Source: Anagrus nilaparvatae (taxonomy: Eukaryota; Arthropoda; Insecta; Hymenoptera; Mymaridae). From it: a stretch of DNA of 64,000 bases. The first letter of the stretch is position 1, and the number at the start of each line of letters is the position of its first letter. A program made the position numbers and the translations under genes. The DNA lies in contig JAKSXM010000014.1 of NCBI GenBank assembly GCA_022575985.1, positions 27,156,001 through 27,220,000 on the forward strand, written 5' to 3'. The notes below the pieces were generated by a model. That model was not told where the DNA came from. It saw nothing but the letters and a program-made list of their open reading frames with translations, and made no database searches. Below are positions 1 through 14,500 of this stretch, piece after piece.

Positions 1-2426
1 GCTTATTAAAATTTTAAAGCTTTCAAAATTTTATTAAAATAGTTATTTAAAAAATTAATTTTGTCCAAAAAAATTATAATTTAATTTTAAAAAAATAATA
101 TCAAAGTATCATATAAAACTTTATTTTATTAAAATTATATATATATGCATGTGTTAGTGAAGGGGTTATTGGTATGCATAAATGACAAAAATCAATTTAT
201 GCTGTGATAGCAAGATTTCGAATTGTTAGTTTTAATTAACAAAGTTAATAAATCAACCAAAATAATTATTTTATATATAAATGAGAAAATATACATACGC
301 AAGTTTCATATTATAAAGTCTGCAATAAATATTAATTGTTTCGGATGTTATAATATACTTGTATGAAAATTTCAAATATATCCTTTATGTATCTTCGCCC
401 ACAAATTTTATTAAATTTCGTATATATGAAACTTTCATGAAGTTAATATTTTATGGTTATTTAAAGCGAGTAATTTTTTTTTATAGAAATTGGCTAATAA
501 ATTATTGGTTTACTTAGTTTCTGGATAGAGTCACCTGTTACAGTTTTTTATCATTTTTTGGGAATTTATGTGTTGAGTCCGAAATTCGACGAAAAATATT
601 TAATAAATTTTAAAACTAGGGTTTTAACATGGAACATGTTTATTGGGAGGGATAAAAAATTGTCCGATTTAAGGGAGGGGGGGGGAATCAATCGGGACTT
701 AGAATAACCTGGGTTTAGGGACCAGGTGTTCCTGTTTAGGTATAACTGCAGCTTGTGTATCCCTTCTTATATCAAGCGGTCGTTTTAAGGGGGAATCCCG
801 AGATATACTATATTTCGTTGTGGGAATTCTTACAAGAAAAAACCCTCGTAACCTACAAGTGGTTTTTACGCACTACGTAAATGCTTATACCCTGCGTTGG
901 CCCTGATTCGACTCTATTCCAAAAATAGCCCCTTCAAGAATTAATAACACTGAAAAATTTGTTACAGAAAAACATATGACTTGTCAGCAATTAGGTAACC
1001 CATTTTTCTCAAAATTTGCTCATTGTTCAAATTAGAAAATTTTACTATATTTACCGGTCTAGGCATATAACTAATATATTAAATTTAGCGTGAAATTTAT
1101 TACACTTGTCGAGAGCCTAGGCAGGGAATAAAATACGTAAGCTCCGTGAATGAAAAACTTTAAAAACGTACCACTTATTCTTGACTTTTCCGGGCACCTA
1201 TGTTGGTGACCCCTCTAGGGTTTGAAAGCTTTTGCACCCTTGATACTTAATATACTATTTAATTTATGAAAACAAAGGACAAATTCTTATAAAGTAAAAC
1301 GTAAACATCTTTATTATTATTTTTCTTCTAAGTAAATATTGAAACAAAGGAAAAGTTAAACTTATAAAAAAAAAATAATTCTACGTTTAGAAATACCTCG
1401 AGAAATACTAAATTCATAAGTAAAAAAAGTATTTTAAAAATTTACGTAAAAGTTTAAGATTTCTTAACTAGCAATATATATTATTAAAAAGATAAAAGAA
1501 TCAAAATTACAAAATAAAAAAAAAAAACCTTTTTACACATTAAATAAAGTATTTTTTGTAGAAAAAAGTTTAAGGAAAAATATACAACTTTTTTTATTTT
1601 CCCTATTTTTACTAATGTTTTATTATAAAAAAGTAGTAAGTAATGCGTCTTCTGTCTACACTTAAATACTTTTTATTTTTCTTCATATAAACACCTCAAG
1701 GCTCTTGGGTATATTTATATAAAACTAAAGACTTTTTAACAGTTTTTTATACTTTTGATACTTAAGGATTTAAAAAGCTTCATTTTTTCAAATATTGTTT
1801 TGTCTGTATTTTTTATATCAGTATATTTGGTATTTTTCTACAAAAAAAAGAAAATTTATGTTTTCTGTTTTTTCTTAACACGTGTAATATGTTCAACAGT
1901 ATGGTTTTACACTTCTGGTTCTGATCCAACTTAGTTTTTTGTTAGATTTATAGTATCTTTAAGTATTCTGGATCGATTACATTTTTCTTTTATGTATATG
2001 TAAACCTTAATTTATACAGTATATATACATGTTGTATATGTATTGGGTATAAAGTTAAAATTAAGATCGTAAATTATATTTTAACTTATGGATAAGAAAA
2101 TTTTTTTTTGTTACTGTAATACTTTAATTTAAAAGAAAATAAGTTTGTTATTTATGAGATTTTTAGCAAATAAAACTTTTTTTAAAATTTTTAATTCATG
2201 GAGAAGTTTGTAATTGGGTTGATTTTCGTAGGTTATGTTGTAGTTTAAGAAAAATTAATATTAAATAGAGATATTTTTGTCTTATAAGGCAATTGTGAAA
2301 TCCTGGTACCAAAATTTATTTTATTAGAATTTTCAAATATTTTATAAATGGAAAAATATAAAATAACTTTTTTCATAAAACAGTAAATATAAATTTATTT
2401 ATAATTGAAAATTTTTGTATGTTTAG
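1..2426 (+). other. Patj intron, 5' part outside window
   Basis: AT-rich sequence ending in a TTTAG acceptor before exon 1. It contains a stub of the G-rich repeat family near 622-735. I see no exon encoding the missing first half of PDZ1 here, so that exon lies upstream of the window. Confidence 0.7.
622..735. repeat. Stub of the G-rich repeat family
   Basis: TTTTAACATGGAACATGTTTA, then GGGAGGG and TTTAGGGACCAGG. The other terminus is missing. Confidence 0.6.
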
Positions 2427-2569
2427 AGACGGACGTTTATTAGAGGGTGACCAAATATTGGCTATAGATGGACAGCCTTTGGATTCTAATATATCCCATG
2501 AACAGGCGATATCTATTCTTCAGAAGGCTCGTGGGTTAGTGGAATTGATTGTTGCAAGAAGTACCCAAG
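2427..2569 (+). CDS. Patj: Patj exon 1 of window: C-terminal half of PDZ1
   Basis: Starts after TTTAG with the third base of a split codon and ends CAAG before donor GTAAGT, one base into the next codon. Encodes [15 protein letters not shown], then the alpha-B helix [12 protein letters not shown] and the closing strand VELIVAR. This is the beta-D to beta-F half of a PDZ. His at alpha-B1 suggests class I ligand preference. The ATG at 2419 lies in the intron and is not a start. Confidence 0.92.
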
Positions 2570-5500
2570 GTAAGTTCATATTTTCATATTTTTTTTACAC
2601 TTCAAACAAATTATTACATTTTTATTAAAAACTGAGTGTATTCAACATAGATTTACTTTAACTTCTTGTTACTGATTTAAATTAAAAATTTAAAACTTTA
2701 GTATATAAAATTTGCAACAAAAAACTTTTAGTCTTCTCAAACTCATAAATTTTCTTAAATTGATAAACTTTAAAATAATTTTCCTTCTTGTTAGAATGCA
2801 TTTTATCAAAAAGTTTTGAAATAAAAAGATCTTTTAAAATTATAGATCAAGTGATTAAATTTATAACGTTTAATCGGTATTATTACCATAAAATTCTAAA
2901 AAATTCAAAACAAATTTTTATTTTTTAATTATGCAAAAGTTTGAAATATCCAAAACTTTTCTAAAAATGTAAGATAACGTTTTCCTGACTGCTCGTTACA
3001 TTATATTTTAAAACTATAAACAAGCCTTAAATAAATGCAAGGAAATTTATACTACCAAAGAACCCTTTAAAAATAAATTTTCTCAACAATTAGTTTAGTT
3101 TTACAACTTTGAAATGTTATATCTCTTGCAGCCAGATAGGAAACATCAACCAGAAAATTTTAGAAAAGTTTTGAAATATGTTTCCTGACAAAAATTTCTA
3201 ATTTTAATGACAACAAGGAAAATTTCACACTTTTAAATATTTTACGGATGCTTAAATAATGCAAACTCTACAATATTATACTTTTATCCGAGGCCGAAAA
3301 AATAAAGAATGGTCCAGAATCACGTAAATTGCAATCCGAGGATGATCATAATCCGAGGCAAAGCCAAGTATGGCAAACTATACGATGTGGGACATTCTTT
3401 TTTTACGGCTGAGGCAAAACATAATTTGTTTTCGTCCGTGACAAGAAATCGCGGGTTTCAAATCGCGCCGTGGCTGGGAAATACCTGTTTTCTGACCGCT
3501 GACAAGAAAACATATTTTATTGTGTTTTAATCTACTACATACTGGAAATCAATTCTTTTGAGGTAAAATTCTTAAAATCAGCCCAAAAATGATTATCCAT
3601 ATAGGAATCCTTTTGTAGAAACATGATCTCTTTTTCCGTAAAAAATCATATTTTAAGGTAAAAAGAATTCTTTTCCGGCATATAGAAAATCATTTTGGGA
3701 CTGATTTTGAGTTTTTTATTTTTGCCTTGAAACAATTGTTTTCTCAGTGCAAGAAAGTTATACGATCAAGTTAGTCTGTTAAAACTTTCAAGCAATATTT
3801 AAGCAGAAAGTCACCCGTCTTATTTGTTCAGGAACCTGAGAGTTTAACAAAGATTTTCAGGCTGATCACGTGATATAATAAAATAACACGTATTAGATGG
3901 GGACTGTCTTCGAGAAACCTATTATTTTAGATCTTGAAATTATAACTAATTACTAAGCAAAATTATTCTAACAAATAGTTTTCTGACTGCTTCAAAAGTG
4001 AACTTACAGCATAAACTCTTTCCATTAAAAAAATTATTTAAAAGTAAAATTTATAAATACCTATTTATTCAGCATAAATTTTTTAATTTTAATGTATATT
4101 GTTTTGGTAATTTGCCATATTTTATTTTTATTAGAAATTCCAAAATAAAAAAAAAAATAATGCATAACTTAAAAAAAATTTTCATTAAAACAAATTTTTG
4201 GCTGCATATTTTTTTCTTTAAAAATTGTTTAAAAGCATAAAAATGCCTTTATTTTTGTAATAACAATAAATTAACCAAAAAAATAAAATATTAGATACTT
4301 AATTTTTAATGCTTAGAGAAAATCATAAAATTACTCAACAATTTATTTTCACCGGCAGAAATGTAAAAGAGGATTTAAAGTTCAAGAATTATTTAAATGT
4401 AAACAGCGATATAATAATTTATACAAATTTGTCATTTGGGTATTTAAAATAGTCATATAATGAAAACTATATATATATAATGTCAATTTTATAGTAGTTT
4501 AATTAAAAAAAAATTAAATTCTAATATAAAATTTATGTTTTTATACTATAAAAGTAGTAGTAAAATAGAAAATTTTATTTGAATATTTTATGAATTACCA
4601 TCATCATTTCTAAATACTTTAGAGAATAAAAGCGTGAATATCTTAATAAAAATTTTCTTTCATGGAACTTAAGTACTTATTATTCAAATGAAAATAAATT
4701 TTTTCTTTTAAAAGTCTTTTTATAAATTTTTTATTAACTTTAAATGAGAAAAAAAGTTTTTTTTTTTTTTTTGAATTATTATCAACTGTTTTATACTAAA
4801 TTTATACTTACAAATGCCTCTTGCTGAATACTGATAAAAATTACTCGCTTAATAATAATTTTTAAAAAATTTTAATGACTGTTTTTTGTACTAATAGAAT
4901 AAGACTTGAGCTGTAACTTTTACGCCAATTATTCTGTTAGAACACGCCATTTATTCTAGTCAATATATGGTTTAGGGTATCAAGTTTCCGGCCACCACCA
5001 GATTTGGTCTACTATAGATTTTTTGCGAGGGTTTTTGGGTCACTGATCACGAATTTCAGGGTCTTTTCTATAAGGAATGTGTGGATCACCCTTAAATTTG
5101 CAAAAAACTACCACCAAAAAGGGGTATTTTTGACGCATTTAAATGTAAGAGTCCAAATTTGGCCCTTATAGGTTTTACCCTTACAGGGTATTTTTCATGT
5201 ATTTCATGTTTTTGCAAATTTAAAGGTAAAGTTCCAATTTTTAACAGACAAAACCAAATGTGGACACAGAAAACGCCAAATTACCAATTTTTTTAAGGGT
5301 AGTTTTTTCTCATTTAAGGGTAAAATATTAATTTTTCATAAAAAAATGTACCGGAAATTAGTAATCAGTGACCCCAAAAAACCCATATGAACCAAATCAG
5401 ATGACTTAAGGTTTGTATAGATCAAAAATACCACTTTTTAGTTTTTAAAAATTTAAGGGTGTTCTGCAAATTTCTCATAAAAAAGACCCCGAGATTCATG

Positions 5501-8500
5501 ATCAGCGACCTAAAAAATCTATATTACGACAAATCTGGTGTAGGACAAATCCAAACTTGATCCCCCCCCCCCACCTGTATATTGACTAGAGTAATTAGCT
5601 AAATATTTTTATCTTTTGAAAACCTGAAGTATTTAAAATTGTTGAAGAAGGAAATGAAACTGATTTACAGTTAAAAATATCCATCCATCATTTCACTCGA
5701 GCCCCTATTTCTTATCCCAAGCATCTCAAATCAAGCTTTAAATTTTAAACATACGATGCAATATCAGCAAATGCCACTTTCCCTTATCGTTGTGGCTTAT
5801 CTCGTCTCAAGGTCATAAGAAAAGTGCTTGAAAAAATAAGCATTAATACTTGAATTTACTATAAACTGAGATTTCAACCCCCATTGAGAAAACTTGAATA
5901 TCTTTCTTTCCGTGAATATTCTCAAGTTTAAACTGCTGAACACGATAACAGGATACTTTGCCAAATTGGGTAAGCTCCAACATTTTTGAATAAGCAACGA
6001 GCCTCCTGGAGATTTTACTTCTTGAAAATATAATTTATTGTGTTTTCTCAATATGTATCAAAATTAGCTGATTTATTTCCGTAATGAAAAATAGTTTTAA
6101 GCTATTTTGCAATTCATCCATGAAATAATACTTGCATAAAAAATATTAAAATAGCCTCACTCTCGACCCTTATTCTTTCATAAAAATTACAATAAATGCA
6201 ATAATTTTGAATGTAGCACTTATAACTTGCTTAATTTTTAGATGAGTTTGCTATTTTAGAAAACAACAACTAAAACTGCCTACAAATTTTCTTATATTTT
6301 TTAAAAAAAATGTTTTGTAACAAAAATTGACAATTAAAATCATTAAATATCAGAGATTGAAAAAACGGACCAAACGAGAAATAATCTTATGATCTCATGA
6401 AGTTGCCTAATTTATTTAATTTTTTAAAATAAATGGTACCTAATTTTACCAAAATTCAAAAATAATAGCTAGTTTTCCGATTAGTTTTTAAAATAATTAC
6501 CAGACTGCAGTATCTAGGTTACCCAACAATGAAATGGATTTTAACATACATTTTTTAAATTCTAAAGATATAAACGTAAATGTGCTGATATCAAAAGGGT
6601 AACAGATAATAGTGATGAAAGAATAATAAGAATGTAAAAAAAATAAATAATGAAAAAAACGTGAATAGAAAGTTTTTACACAATTTGGCTGTAACAGCAA
6701 ATTGAAGCACATAAAATAAGTAAAAGACTGCAATAAGACAAAATTCACCTTGGCCCATAAGCCAGTTTTATCGCATTTGAAAAAATGTTTATAATAAATT
6801 CATTCTTTAACTAAAGCATCAGATTTGGTATAATTCTGACTTCATCTTGAAAATTTCGACGAAGATAAATTGTAAATTTAAAAGATAACATGATGCATAC
6901 ATTAGTTAATCAACAACTCCCATCAAATATTATAAGTTAACCTTCTATGTCATCAGTGTAGTTTATATTCTGAATTACTTTATCTAACTTAAATAAAACT
7001 AAATTTACCTTACTTAATATTTCTGTATAGAACATCCTCTTGGGACTATAACAACTACTATTTTCATTAATAAAATATGGAATGATTAAAAAATAAAATA
7101 ATTGAGATTTATTTATTAAAAATTTTAAGGTAAAAAATTTATTAAAAATATTACAGCTAAAATTTATCAGTTTTTTATATTGCATAAAATTTACTATTAT
7201 TGAGTTTATAAAAAATCAATATATTGAAAAATGGTTTTTTACATATTTCTTTTTATTAACTTATGCATATAAATTAATTAATGCATAATGAATATATATA
7301 TATAAATTATAATTATTTGCAAATAACAAAATTTACATTATTTTATTATGTATATTAAAAATTATTGTATCGAAAAACCATTAACCATTAATTTTTATAA
7401 AATTTAATTTATGAATATTAGTCTTGACGTTATTTCAATTTTTTTTTTTAATTTAAGGCGAAATTTTTAAATTTTACAAAAGAATTAGACTTTTGTAGAT
7501 CCGAAGATTCTAAATAGAAATTAAAAATTTACACATTAGGTTTTATTGCAAATTTTATTTTTTAGACTGAAATCTCCTGTTTTGGTGTAACTGGAGTCTG
7601 GGGTGTACATTTATGCTCATAAAATATTTTGAATAATAAAATTACTTATCTATGTAAAACCAAAATTATTTCTAGTCATTAAAACACTATAAATTATATT
7701 TTATTGTCATAAAATTTCTATGTATATATATTTTATGTAATAAATGTTTATTGCAGTACAAATATATATATAAATATATATATGTAGAAAATTAAGTTAG
7801 CCTTTTAGTTTAGAACAAATTTGGTGTATGTTATTTTCCTTAACTCATATACCAAGCATCATGTACATAATATACTAAAAACTTTTAATTGAGTATATAT
7901 ATTGAGGATTAATTTTGAACAACATATGTAAAATTTTGAGTTATACCTAACTGGAAATTAAATAAATACACAGAAAAGTTTGTCAAAAGTTTAGGGATAT
8001 AATATACAACTTTTTATATCACTTTCAGCTATTTTTAGTGTAATAATAAACTCCTAAAAAAATAATTATGCAAAAAAAGCAGCAAAAAAAATTTAATTAT
8101 TTTGCCTAGAATGAATGCTTTCCTTTTGTTATTTTGTATAATAAAACTGTTTTTTCTTTTTAGCAAAGGTGACACAATATATTTGCTAAAAAAAAATTTT
8201 TTTTATTTAGTTCATGCATAAAGTTTTATTTTGTATGCTTGTGAATGCATATAATATTAAGTTCATGAATGTGACAAATATTTATGAGGGTGTAATGTTG
8301 CCCTTTTTTTGTTATATAAGAGATTTTGTATTCATAGAAATGTAACTGTAACAAGAAAGGTTTTTGTTTTACAAAAAAAAATTTTACACGTATAAATTTT
8401 TATTTTTTTTTTTAAATCGAAAAATATTTATTTATGTACCTTTTTTAAAAGTATAATTTTATAAATTATTATTGCTTTGAAATAAATTTTTTATTAGTGA

Positions 8501-11500
8501 TGTACAATATTTGACCAGTAAAGTTTTAAGTAATAATTGATGATAAAATTAATGTGGTTTTATCTTCTATAAAAAATAGATATATAATGTAAACAAAACC
8601 TAAATGCATGGAACATGTTTACTTCCAGCTGAGGACTAGGTATAATACAAATGTTACTCAACATTACAATACAATTTTCTATTGTTGTAATTTGTAATTA
8701 TCACCTTACTAGCTGTTAAGATTCTATACCCAAACTTTTTTGATTCCCTAAACCTGAATTATTCTAAATCCCTGAATTAATATTATTCTAAGTCCCTAAA
8801 CATGAATTATTCCGAGTCCCTGAATCGGTATTCTTCTAAGTCCATAAACCTGAATCATCCTAAGTCCTTAAGCCCAGATTTTTTAAACTATCCTAATTAT
8901 TCTAAGTCTCGTTTGACCAGCTCCCTTTAATAGAACAAATTTGACCCCCCTCCTTAAATAGGACAAATTTGACCAACCCCCTTAATTTTCAAGTTCTGAA
9001 GTACAGAAAGTTCATCAACGCGATTTTTATGGATCGTCATTTTTATAATTTTAGACCCTTTCATAAAAACTCAATATTTTGCTTTTCGGAAAAATATTTC
9101 GTACTAAATGTTTAAAATACAGGGAAAAATATACACGCACATTACAAAACTTAATCACACTTCAATAAACACAAACACATGCGCGCACACACACACACAA
9201 AATTCTGTAACAGCTTTTTTAAGGTTAAAAGAATAATTTGTATTGTCAATATTATTTATTTTATAATTTTCCCAATAGTTTAAGAATTTCTTATGCACTG
9301 ACTCTCCTGCTTGCTCTGACCAGGGTGGCCGCATTTCTGGAATTCTGGAAAGTCAGGGAATGTCAGGGAATAATTTATTTTTTCTGGTATTTATTTTTTT
9401 TAAATAAAAATTAACAAACGTCTCCATGATAAGTTTTTCGGGTCGGGTCAGTCTTCGGTTATACCCGAAAAGCTTCAGAGGTCTAAAGGTACAGGGCAAA
9501 AAAATAACTAACTAAAAAAACAAGATAATAATTTTTATTAACTAATTTATTATTTATTTTTTTATGTAAATTAAATAAATAAGTTTGCATTTTTGGTACC
9601 TCATAAAGGAGCCATTTTTTAACATGGAACATGTTTATAGGGAGGGGGTACTTCGGAATTTGAAAATTAAGAGGGGGGGTCAAATTTGTCCCATTTAAGG
9701 GGAGGGGGGTCAAATTTTTCCCATTTAAGGGGGGGGGGTCAAATATGTCACATTTAAGGGGGGTGGTCAAATATGTCCCATTTAAGGGGGGTGGTCAAAT
9801 TTGTCCCATTTAAGGGGGGTGGTCAAATTTGTCCCATTTAAGGGGGGGGGGGTCAAATTTGTCCCATTTAAGGGGGGGGGGGTCAAATGGGACTTGGAAT
9901 AATTTCAATTTTGGGACTTAGAATAATTTGGGTTTAGGGACTTAGAAAATTTTTTTGATTTAGGGACCTAGAATAATACGCGTTTAGGAAATCATAATAG
10001 TTTGGGTTTAGAATCTTAACATTTAGTAAAAGTGATAATTACAAATTATAAAAATAGGAAATTGTATTGTTTTTTGTGTGTCTATGCTGTTAAGATTACA
10101 GATGTAAGTAAACATGTTCCATGCATTTTGGTTGTGTGTACACAAACCGGTAATAAGTTTTTTAACATTAATACTTAGTATGCTGGGAGGGGCTAAAAAA
10201 GTGACGTTTTTAGGGGAGGGAGGGTTTAATGAACTTTAAATATTTTCGATTTAGGGACTTCTAAGAACCAAAGAATACTTTATGGTTTATTTCATGTAGT
10301 GTATTCTCACTAGATTCTAGGGTCACCAAAAATCAAAATCTATTCCAATTCTGCTCGAAAAGAATCCAGGAAACTACCTTCAAGCAGAACTTTAATAAAT
10401 TTTTAGTGATAATTACCAAAGATCAATTTTTACAACCCTAGAGTCCCCATAAACTAGTAAAAATATGCGCTCGACTGAAATCGACTCTTTAGGATATATT
10501 ATTTACATTTAGGGACTTTTATAATTTTCGATTTAGGATAACAAAAAATATTTACCCAGTTGGTAACTAAATGTCACAATACCTAGAGACAAAAAAAAAA
10601 CTACTTCCGAAATAAAAAAACAAAAATCCATTGTCCAAACACGGTATTTTTTTGCAAAAAGTCAAAACTTTGGTTCTCTAACTCAAATAACTCAAAAATT
10701 ATTGAATAAATACATCACTTTCATTTACACTAATGTAAAATGTGAAATAAACGGAATTTAAAATTTTTTCTAACTAAAAATCCAATAAAATGACCTTTGC
10801 TTAATTTTTCTGAAACTTTATTGTTTTCATAAAGCTCCAGTGATTCTACCCCCTGACATAATTTGACATTAACAGCTTCAAAGGAATGCTTTGTATGAGT
10901 ACAAAATCACATAATATAATTTCAAATTATTATAAAATTGTCACGCTGATGTTTAAAGTAAATTAGCCTAGTGGACAATACATGACCATGGCTTTTAGGA
11001 AATCGTTTAACTAATACCTTTGTTGAGTACTCAATAGGGTGCAATGCAAAATTGTTAATCCTTTGAAAATCGTCAATTTGATTTTTGTTTGCTATCATGC
11101 GTATACTTAACTTGTATGTATTTGTGATATTTGTTTTATAGTGTAGGTAAATATTAAAATTTGTAGCGAATTTGTAGGCATTTTTAAAATTAATTTTTAT
11201 TATTTTTAATTAATATTTGTAATTTTTTGTCAGCAACTTGTTAACTTTTAGGACTTTCATGGACGATTAAGCTAAACAGTAAGCTCTCAACATAAAAAAC
11301 TTTACATCCAGTCGAATAGATGCTGCTAGCCCTAGTCCAATTCACAAAATTTTAAATACCAAATTCCCATTTACAAATAAATTTGATAATTTTTAATCAG
11401 ATATTTATTAACTGACCCATATAATTTTATTAAATTTATAAGTTTTCGAAACGTTGACAATTTATTGCATAAATTAAGATAATTGTTAGCTCAAGAATCG

Positions 11501-14500
11501 AGTATTTTTTTTTTAATTTAAATTTACAAATGTTTAGGCATATTCCGGTATATGCATACAAAATATTTATAAATACAAATTTATTTTAACTATCCAGACT
11601 CTTGTATTTTTTAATACATTAACAAATTAAACAAATATAATTTGATATTACAAAATTTAATGCATACCTATATTGAACAATACAAATATTTTTTCATTTC
11701 CTTAATATGAAAAAAAATATCATAAATCTTGTAAATATTTGTACCATTATGTAATAGTAATCAAAAAGATCAATGTGTTTTCCTTCTATATCATAAAAAT
11801 TTAAAAAAATCAATGAAAACATAGAAAACGTGCCAAATTCTTTCTTTACAACTTGCAAAATATTTCAGCTAATTTTAAAGAAATTTTTTTAAGGCACGAC
11901 GCACACTGATTCAGAAAAATAAAAAGCGGCAAAAAATTAGCTTCAAGCGAGGTTTTAATGAATTTCGATGCGGTTTTCGGCATTCAGTTCCTAAAAATGT
12001 GTATTTACCGAAAAGTACGGCAAGAATTTCTGATTATTTGAATTTTCACCCCTTAAGTACTTAAAACTACCCTTAAATAAGAGTTTTTTTATAACATTCA
12101 TTTTTTGCAAAAATTAGTTACCAATCACTTTTATAACTATTATAAACATTAAATATTGTAAATTTTCATGAATTTAAAGCAGAAGAAGAAAAACTGCCCC
12201 TATTAAAACCCAAAGTACCTCTGAAACTACTCAAAGAAATTGAGTTGCACATGCAAATAGCCTTAGAATTTTAAGGGTAGTTTCAGAGGTACTTCAGAGG
12301 GTTTTAATAGGGGCAGTTTTTATTCTTCTACTTTAAATTCATGAAAATTCACAATTTTTAATGTTTATAATAGTTATAAAAGTGATTGGTAACTAATTTT
12401 TGCAAAAAATGAATGTTATAAAAAAACTCTTATTTAAGGGTAGTTTTAAGTACTTAAGGGGTGAAAATTCAAATAATCAGAAATTCTTGCCGTACTTTTC
12501 GGTAAATACACATTTTTAGGAACTGAATGCCGCAAACCGCATCGAAATTCATTAAAACCTCGCTTGAAGCTAATTTTTTGCCGCTTTTTATTTTTCTGAA
12601 TCAGTGTGCGACGTCAATAATTGGAAAAAATTTTTTTTTTAATTTTTTTTCGTGTGTAAAAATACATCAAGAATATGGAAAAAAATGTTTGTACAAAAAT
12701 TCGTTACCATTAAAAAGATATTAAGGTTTTTGTAAGCAGGAAACCAGGCTTTTGAATAGGAAAAGAAAACTTTAAACGCGTTTATCTCGAAACCAATTTT
12801 TGAAATCGGTAACCACGATTGCTCTAAAAGTACTGGTTGGATTAACTAGATTTTTTTTTTATTTTTTTTTTAAACTAAAAATCTTGTACGTAAACCAAAA
12901 AAAATATATAAAATTGCCTTGTTTGTACTTTTCTTTTAACGTACAAGGTCCAATTCCGTGCGCGAAAATTGAATTTTTTCTTATTTTACGGGCCAATTTT
13001 TTATTTTTTCTAAATTTCAAAATTTTTTTGGTTTACGTACAAGACATAACGGTTCTAAAAATAATCTTGTTGGATTTTTTTGCTTCAGAGTACCTGGAGT
13101 GGAGATATCCTGGTTACCGCAAAATAACAGCCTTCAAATATCGGTCCATATTTACAAGACGGGTCAATAAAAAAAAAAAAAAAAAAAATTAAATAAGCAT
13201 GCAAATACAATTAATTAATTAAATTTAATTAATTGTAAAAATTATAATAAATGTAAAAAAATCTACATTAAAAATGTTAAAAAGGGTTCGTCCCGTTAAT
13301 TCGTTTAAAAAAAAAAAAAAAAAAAAAAACATGTAGTTTAAGACTTATTAAAAGTGTGTTTTTTTTGCTTAAGAAATTGAAGTCGTGCCTTAATTTGATC
13401 CAAAAAATTTGTCTGTAGTTAAGACTGAAAAATTTAATTTAAGTAAATCCCCTAAATTATTCCAAAAAGTACAAAAAATTGCTCAAAATTTTTGAATATA
13501 TCTCAATGCTTGTCACATCTGCTGCACTTTATTTTAATTTTAATTCAAGTAAAACAAATTTTACACCCTATATATTTACTTGTCTCTAAAAGCTCATTCA
13601 ATATTAAAATCCATAAATTATAAATAAACAACCCATTTTTACATAAAAGTAAAAAAAAAATGTTATATTTATCCGCATAATTTTGCTGACTAAACGTTTG
13701 TGTAATAAATAAAATAAAATGCCAAAAAATTAAAAAAAAAATTTATACTTTGAATGATAGATAGTAATATTATGTGAATAAAAAAATTTTCTATAACGAG
13801 ATCATATTATACGCTATCCTGTTTATGTCACAAAATACATGAAAAATGGTTTCGTCAAGCTTTTTTATAAACGTGTCATACGTGTATTAGAAAATTATTA
13901 TTATTAACTTTTTTAATTTAAAATTAACAAGAAGAGAGTAATAATTTTTAATGTTTTTTTTTACATTTCATTCAAGTTTTAATTTAATTTTAATATTTAT
14001 AGGATAAACTCAGTAATTTAAATAAAATTTATTATTTAAATTTAAATAAATTTTCTTAATACTTTTTTTTTTCTTTAAAGGATTATACTAAAAAGAGTTT
14101 TAAAAGAAATAAAATAAAACAGTTGAAAAATTCAAATCACGTAATTTTTATATTGAAACTTTTATTTTATCTTTAACGTTTTCTTTTATTTTAGATATTG
14201 GGAGTTTTGTACCAACGGATGAATTTTCAGAAGTATCAGGGGCAATCGGGGGGATTACAAGTGGAGCCGAACAACAGCAAGAGTCAATTTCGGCAGTATC
14301 ACCTGGAAAACAAATTAATAATACACATTCGTTGTTATCTCAAACATCTTCTTCATCTAATTACATCGTTGAAAGAAGCCCATCAGCGGCTAGTGATACT
14401 AAAACTGGATCTGACATGGTGGTTAGTTTTAAAATATTTATTAAATAATGGTTTCTTTTTTTTTTTTTTGTTCACATTCAATACTAATATTTTTTTAAAC

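Larger units (their letters stand above)
2570..14194 (+). other. Patj intron, 11.6 kb, repeat-filled
   Basis: Runs from donor GTAAGT to acceptor TTTTAG. Holds foldback elements at 3541-3749, 4951-5594 and 11900-12610, two oppositely oriented copies of the G-rich family (8603-9000 and 9616-10140), a partial third copy after 10160, and a repeat at 3260-3535 that recurs at 56870-57020. Between these is AT-rich sequence with short A/T tracts. I found no convincing exon. Confidence 0.8.

Noticed and set aside
3309..3530. 73-codon plus-strand open frame
   Set aside because: Sits in a repeat that recurs, with frame-breaking changes, at 56870-57020; the frame is not conserved between copies.
5797..7185. 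Three minus-strand open frames of 82-84 codons
   Set aside because: Composition is dominated by Phe, Tyr, Ile, Asn and Lys as expected from AT-rich DNA; no motif, splice partner or signal peptide pattern is convincing.
9483..9770. 95-codon minus-strand open frame with Pro/Leu/Asn repeats
   Set aside because: It is the translation of the G-rich minisatellite; the repeat unit explains it.
12527..13192. Open frames of 65 and 130 codons on plus
   Set aside because: The first lies in the right arm of the 711-bp hairpin. The second is Phe/Lys-rich from T and A runs, with no family resemblance or splice support.
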